DNA from: JACQXM01 sp964569425
GTDB lineage: Bacteria > Planctomycetota > Phycisphaerae > UBA1845
Length of the DNA: 64,000 bases
Direction of reading: 5' to 3'
NCBI GenBank assembly: GCA_964569425.1
Contig: CAZMVD010000004.1
Coordinates: 1 to 64,000, forward strand
Every line of letters begins with the position of its first letter. Position 1 is the first letter of the stretch. Below the pieces are notes generated by a model. It had not been told where the DNA came from. It saw only the letters and a list, made by a program, of their open reading frames with translations, and searched no databases. This document shows, piece after piece, positions 61,269-64,000 of this stretch. A program made the translations under genes and the position numbers.

Positions 61269-61463
61269 ATGGAAGGCACGAAAATCCGACTGTTCAAGCA
61301 GACAACGCCCGATGGGAAGGTGTACCTGACCGGCGCCATGTCCAAGGTGTCGCGCCTTCTCATCGTGGAGAACGACCGCAGAAAGTCTCCGAACGATCCG
61401 GATTTCTACGCCTTCATTGTTCCGAACCGTGGGGCCGGCACACTGCCGCCTGAGCAGCAATGA
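61269..61463 (+). CDS. small conserved-looking protein
   Basis: Protein of 64 residues. MEGTKIRLFKQTTPDGKVYL opens a compact strand-rich sequence (SRLLIVENDRRKSPND, PDFYAFIV). It loosely resembles DUF736-type small OB-fold proteins. ATG 61269 has AGGA at the right distance; ATG 61263 is nearer to nothing useful. It directly follows the adenylate-kinase-like gene (41 nt), so the two are likely co-transcribed. Function unknown. Confidence 0.6.
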   Translation: MEGTKIRLFKQTTPDGKVYLTGAMSKVSRLLIVENDRRKSPNDPDFYAFIVPNRGAGTLPPEQQ

Positions 61464-61494
61464 CGAGATGCGTCACGCCGCAGGCCGACACCGG

Positions 61495-62544
61495 TCAGGG
61501 CGGCGATGCGATCGGAGTTGCCGCCCCCTTGACCCGAACGCCGGGCGGAACGCCGCCCGATCCGCCGCCGACCACTGTTCCAAGATACATGACCGAGAAC
61601 AGACCTTCCTCGGTATCCGAAGTCCACCGGCCGTTGCCCTCGAATCGAATGACACGGGTCAGTTCACCAGGGGTCCCGAAGACGGCCGGATCCATTGTGG
61701 CGCAGTAAGCCATTTGCCCATCGAAAGTCACCGCACAGCTTTCGGCGGTTCCCTGTCCCTGCGCGTTGTTCCGCCCGACCAAACCGGTGTCGATGGTCAA
61801 CGTCGACCCGCTGAGTAAGACGGTGCCCTGCGGCATTTCGTCCAGACATCCGATGAGTTCCGTTCCCTGGACCACCCCGGTCACGACTGTTCCGTTCTGT
61901 AGCGTGGGGCCGACACCGCCGAACAGTACCGCCGCGCCGATGGCTCCGGGATCGTCGAGAAACGTACCCCCGAAAAAGTGCAGGCTGGACAAGGTCCATT
62001 CGGTGAAATCGTCAAAGCTCACGGGGGCCTCATCGCACACCGCAAAGCGGACAATCTGGGTGCGCTCGGGGGCGCTTTCTTCACCGTTGGCGTTGACCGT
62101 TCCTTCGGTGTCGTTCAGTTGGCACCTGGCCGGCGGGTCGAGAATACGGCCCGGGGCGCACAACGCCGCGTGGCCGCTCACGTTGACGCCGCATGGTCCG
62201 CCCGATTCCACATCATTGAACATAGCGCTCAGCGTTAACTGGCCATTGACATAGCGGAGCGAGGCAGGTGGGTCCAGGCCCAGACAGCGGCCATTCGATT
62301 CGGGCGTGTGAATGACGATGAACTCGGTTTGTGCGCCATTGCCGGAGGCGATGAAGGTGGGAGAACCGATCATCCAGGGTTCGTTGGCACGAAAAAAGCC
62401 ATTGAGATCCCCATCGCCAGTGTCATCAAGCATCGGGTTTTCGTCGTTTTGCCCTGTTCCAAGCACGTGGCGACAGGAGCAGACCAGCCCGAGGCTACCA
62501 AGCAGGACTAGACTCACCTTGACGTGCCGTGAAATGGGGCGCAT
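61495..62544 (-). CDS. secreted lipoprotein of unknown function
   Basis: Lipoprotein of 349 residues with a signal ending in LVCSC (Cys about residue 24). No family recognised. The sequence is rich in Gly/Thr/Asp turns and even-spaced strands (NGQLTLSAMFNDVESG, FVVIHTPESNGRCLGLDP region, GTVLLSGSTLTIDTGLVG), consistent with a beta-sandwich or propeller. Cys pairs (GPCG, CLGL, ARCQL, IGCLDE, ESCAV, AYCAT) suggest disulfides. It ends in a Gly-rich tail (GGGSGGVPPGVRVKG). ATG 62544 is preceded by GAGGGG. It is convergent with the small protein and has no partner on its strand. Confidence 0.7.
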   Translation of the reverse strand: MRPISRHVKVSLVLLGSLGLVCSCRHVLGTGQNDENPMLDDTGDGDLNGFFRANEPWMIGSPTFIASGNGAQTEFIVIHTPESNGRCLGLDPPASLRYVNGQLTLSAMFNDVESGGPCGVNVSGHAALCAPGRILDPPARCQLNDTEGTVNANGEESAPERTQIVRFAVCDEAPVSFDDFTEWTLSSLHFFGGTFLDDPGAIGAAVLFGGVGPTLQNGTVVTGVVQGTELIGCLDEMPQGTVLLSGSTLTIDTGLVGRNNAQGQGTAESCAVTFDGQMAYCATMDPAVFGTPGELTRVIRFEGNGRWTSDTEEGLFSVMYLGTVVGGGSGGVPPGVRVKGAATPIASPP

Positions 62545-62708
62545 TTCTTCAACCCCTCGATTGGCCGAGCGACATCAGGTCGGTGTGTCTTCGGCGCAGG
62601 CCCATTTCCGATCTTATGCGAGCGCGAAGAATAGAGAGATTACGACACCGCATTCAGGTCACTTCGTGGAAACAGGCGAACGACGATTAAAAAGGAGCCC
62701 GCGACGCC

Positions 62709-63443
62709 TCAACGCCGGATGGTCGAGACTTCCGTTCGGCTGATGTTGCAGGCAAGTTCCGGCACCATCCAATGCCGCGGCTCTTTCACGTCACCGACGT
62801 GGTTGATTTCCCGTGCGGGAACCCCCACCACCGTAGACAAGGGCGCCACGTCTTGAATGACGACGGCCCCAGCGCCGATGACAGCTTCGCACCCGACGCG
62901 CAAACTCTGGATGATCGTGGCGCCGATTCCCACGAACGCGCCGGACTCCACGGTGACTCGGCCCGCGATACGCGCGCCGGGGCAGACGTGGGTCGCGGTG
63001 CCGATGTGCGTTTCATGGTCAATGATGCACCCCGTGTTCAGAATCACGGAGTCGCCGATCTGACAGTGGGCACAAACCAGCGCCCCGGCAGCGATCACAA
63101 TGTTGGAACCCAGACTCACATTTCGCGCCAGGTTGGCCGAGGGATGGACCGCGTTGATGAGAGTCAGCCCCATCGCGTCCAATTGGTCGGCAAAGGCGCG
63201 GCGAACGCCGTTGTTGCCGATGGCGACGATGACGCAGCGCGTGTGGTGTTCCTCGCAAATGCGCGGCAGGTCGCCCGGTTGGCCCAGCACTCGTACGCCG
63301 TCGATCCGCCGGCCCGCCACCTTGGGATTGGAATCCACGAAGCCCACCACTTCGTATTGACCTGCGTTAACCAGGATATCGAGGACCACGCGACCGTGCC
63401 CGCCGCACCCGAAGATAACGCATCGTGGTTTCGAGTCAGTCAT
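62709..63443 (-). CDS. NeuD/PglD-like sugar O-acyltransferase
   Basis: Protein of 244 residues that acylates an amino or sialic-type sugar nucleotide. The N-terminal nucleotide-binding part opens CVIFGCGGHGRVVLDILVNA and contains VVGFVDSNPKVAGRRIDGVR. Hexapeptide repeats then make a left-handed beta-helix (SLGSNIVIAAGALVCAHCQI, GDSVILNTGCIIDHETHIG, ATHVCPGARIAGRVTVESG). The catalytic His is in CIIDHETHIG. ATG 63443 is used; a longer in-frame extension to 63614 is not family-like. Probably supplies a modified sugar for surface glycan, fitting an exosortase/EPS neighbourhood. Confidence 0.9.
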   Translation of the reverse strand: MTDSKPRCVIFGCGGHGRVVLDILVNAGQYEVVGFVDSNPKVAGRRIDGVRVLGQPGDLPRICEEHHTRCVIVAIGNNGVRRAFADQLDAMGLTLINAVHPSANLARNVSLGSNIVIAAGALVCAHCQIGDSVILNTGCIIDHETHIGTATHVCPGARIAGRVTVESGAFVGIGATIIQSLRVGCEAVIGAGAVVIQDVAPLSTVVGVPAREINHVGDVKEPRHWMVPELACNISRTEVSTIRR

Positions 63444-63724
63444 GGGGCGGATCCGACATCTGGACGTAACGCGCGACGACAGAGGCTGGTCGAGCTTCGT
63501 CACAATTCCGGTTTCTCGCACTGCTTTAGGGGAATATCGGCAGCAGCCCCCCCGGTCATCATGGAAAGAGGCCTGCTCAAAGTGCTGGAAACCGCTGGGG
63601 GCAGTAAAATCCATTGCCCGGCCGTGAATAGACTGCGCGGTCTTTGGTTGTCGATGAGTAGGTATGGACCTATGATGCGGACGCCGCCGCGACGGGCGGA
63701 CTCAGTGATAAAGCTTTGAATAAC

Positions 63725-64000
63725 ATGACGTTATCGTCAACACACCCCGGACCAGGAACTTCCGATAGGGTGCTCCATACGCCCTTCATCGTTACAGTGA
63801 CACTTCTAGGCATCGGGGCCGTATTGGCCGGTCCGGTCACGAGCCACATGGATATCAAACAGGTCAAGAAGGAACTGCCGCTTCGTACGCCCTTGGCCGC
63901 GCTTGATTCTGAAGGTCTCCATCCATATCGCGTGGTGGAACGCCAGATTCTGGAACCGACGATGGTCGAAGCGCTGGGTACGGAACATTACATCAGTTGG
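63725..64000 (+). CDS. EpsI-like exosortase-associated protein, 3' end beyond window
   Basis: First 92 codons of a gene running off the right edge. MTLSSTHPGPGTS is followed by one hydrophobic helix (FIVTVTLLGIGAVLAGPVTS), and then KKELPLRTPLAALDSEGLHP and RVVERQILEPTMVEALGTEH. This matches the N-terminus of EpsI-type proteins that accompany exosortases (PLRxPL...LGxWxVV...Y). Such proteins partner with exosortase XrtH-like systems for export or polysaccharide coupling. No exosortase is visible within the window; it may follow downstream. ATG 63725 has a weak ribosome binding site. Confidence 0.7.
   Translation, partial: MTLSSTHPGPGTSDRVLHTPFIVTVTLLGIGAVLAGPVTSHMDIKQVKKELPLRTPLAALDSEGLHPYRVVERQILEPTMVEALGTEHYISW

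Overview
The window is GC-rich bacterial chromosome, densely coded on both strands. It most likely comes from a planctomycete, probably class Phycisphaerae or a close relative. This is inferred from gene content and no search was run. The supporting features are: several secreted proteins with dockerin-like Asp/Asn calcium-loop pairs or DCNGNG-type repeats; a tandem family of secreted proteins that open with an FTYQGQL motif; two GroEL genes flanking one GroES in a run that continues into dnaJ and grpE; a VWA/MoxR module; and an EpsI-like exosortase-associated protein at the right edge. No insertion sequence, prophage or CRISPR array was seen.

Layout. 1-3325 (minus): three consecutive acyl-CoA dehydrogenases, the first cut by the window edge. 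3515-4411: a zinc-ribbon membrane protein. 4711-6291: a Tat-exported lipoprotein amine oxidase. 6402-7501: a toxin-antitoxin pair resembling VapB45/VapC45. 7621-7869: a gene relic. 8252-9154: an outer-membrane barrel followed by a strong terminator. 9276-12290: a formyltransferase, an unassigned P-loop protein and an orphan DNA methyltransferase. 12354-18245 (minus): groL, groS, groL, dnaJ and grpE in transcription order. 18614-21539: a GNAT acetyltransferase and a large PKD lipoprotein. 21599-28576 (minus): a modular secreted protein, an octaheme cytochrome c carrying a dockerin-like segment, and a membrane ferredoxin fused to TPR repeats. The last two genes overlap by 4 nt. 29068-30523 (minus): a fatty-acid desaturase and a glycine-rich RRM protein with a long leader. 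30859-36066 (minus): a Czc-type heavy-metal efflux set. 36214-37620: a multispan membrane protein. 37990-38236: a probable structured non-coding RNA with its own terminator.

38327-41996: a GlmU-like sugar nucleotidyltransferase with an apparently leaderless promoter, a thiamine-binding protein, Der GTPase and a small zinc-ribbon protein. 42107-47340: an NHL lipoprotein, a giant VWA membrane protein and a MoxR ATPase, which look co-transcribed. 47463-52356 (minus): one dockerin-like protein and a cluster of FTYQGQL proteins, two of them degraded. 53115-58398: a lipoprotein, a soluble TrkA-N protein, folC, aroB and tRNA-Arg(ACG). 58844-64000: a secreted SH3b plus endonuclease/phosphatase protein, an adenylate-kinase-like protein, a small protein, a lipoprotein, a NeuD/PglD-like acyltransferase and the start of an EpsI-like gene.

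Together the region combines housekeeping genes (protein folding, folate, shikimate, ribosome assembly) with a large secreted or envelope inventory typical of planctomycetes, electron-transfer proteins and metal efflux. The most unusual points are the dockerin-like segment on a multiheme cytochrome, a REP-like palindrome placed inside a coding region, the two-GroEL chaperonin cluster, the FTYQGQL family under turnover, and the candidate ncRNA at 38.0-38.2 kb.
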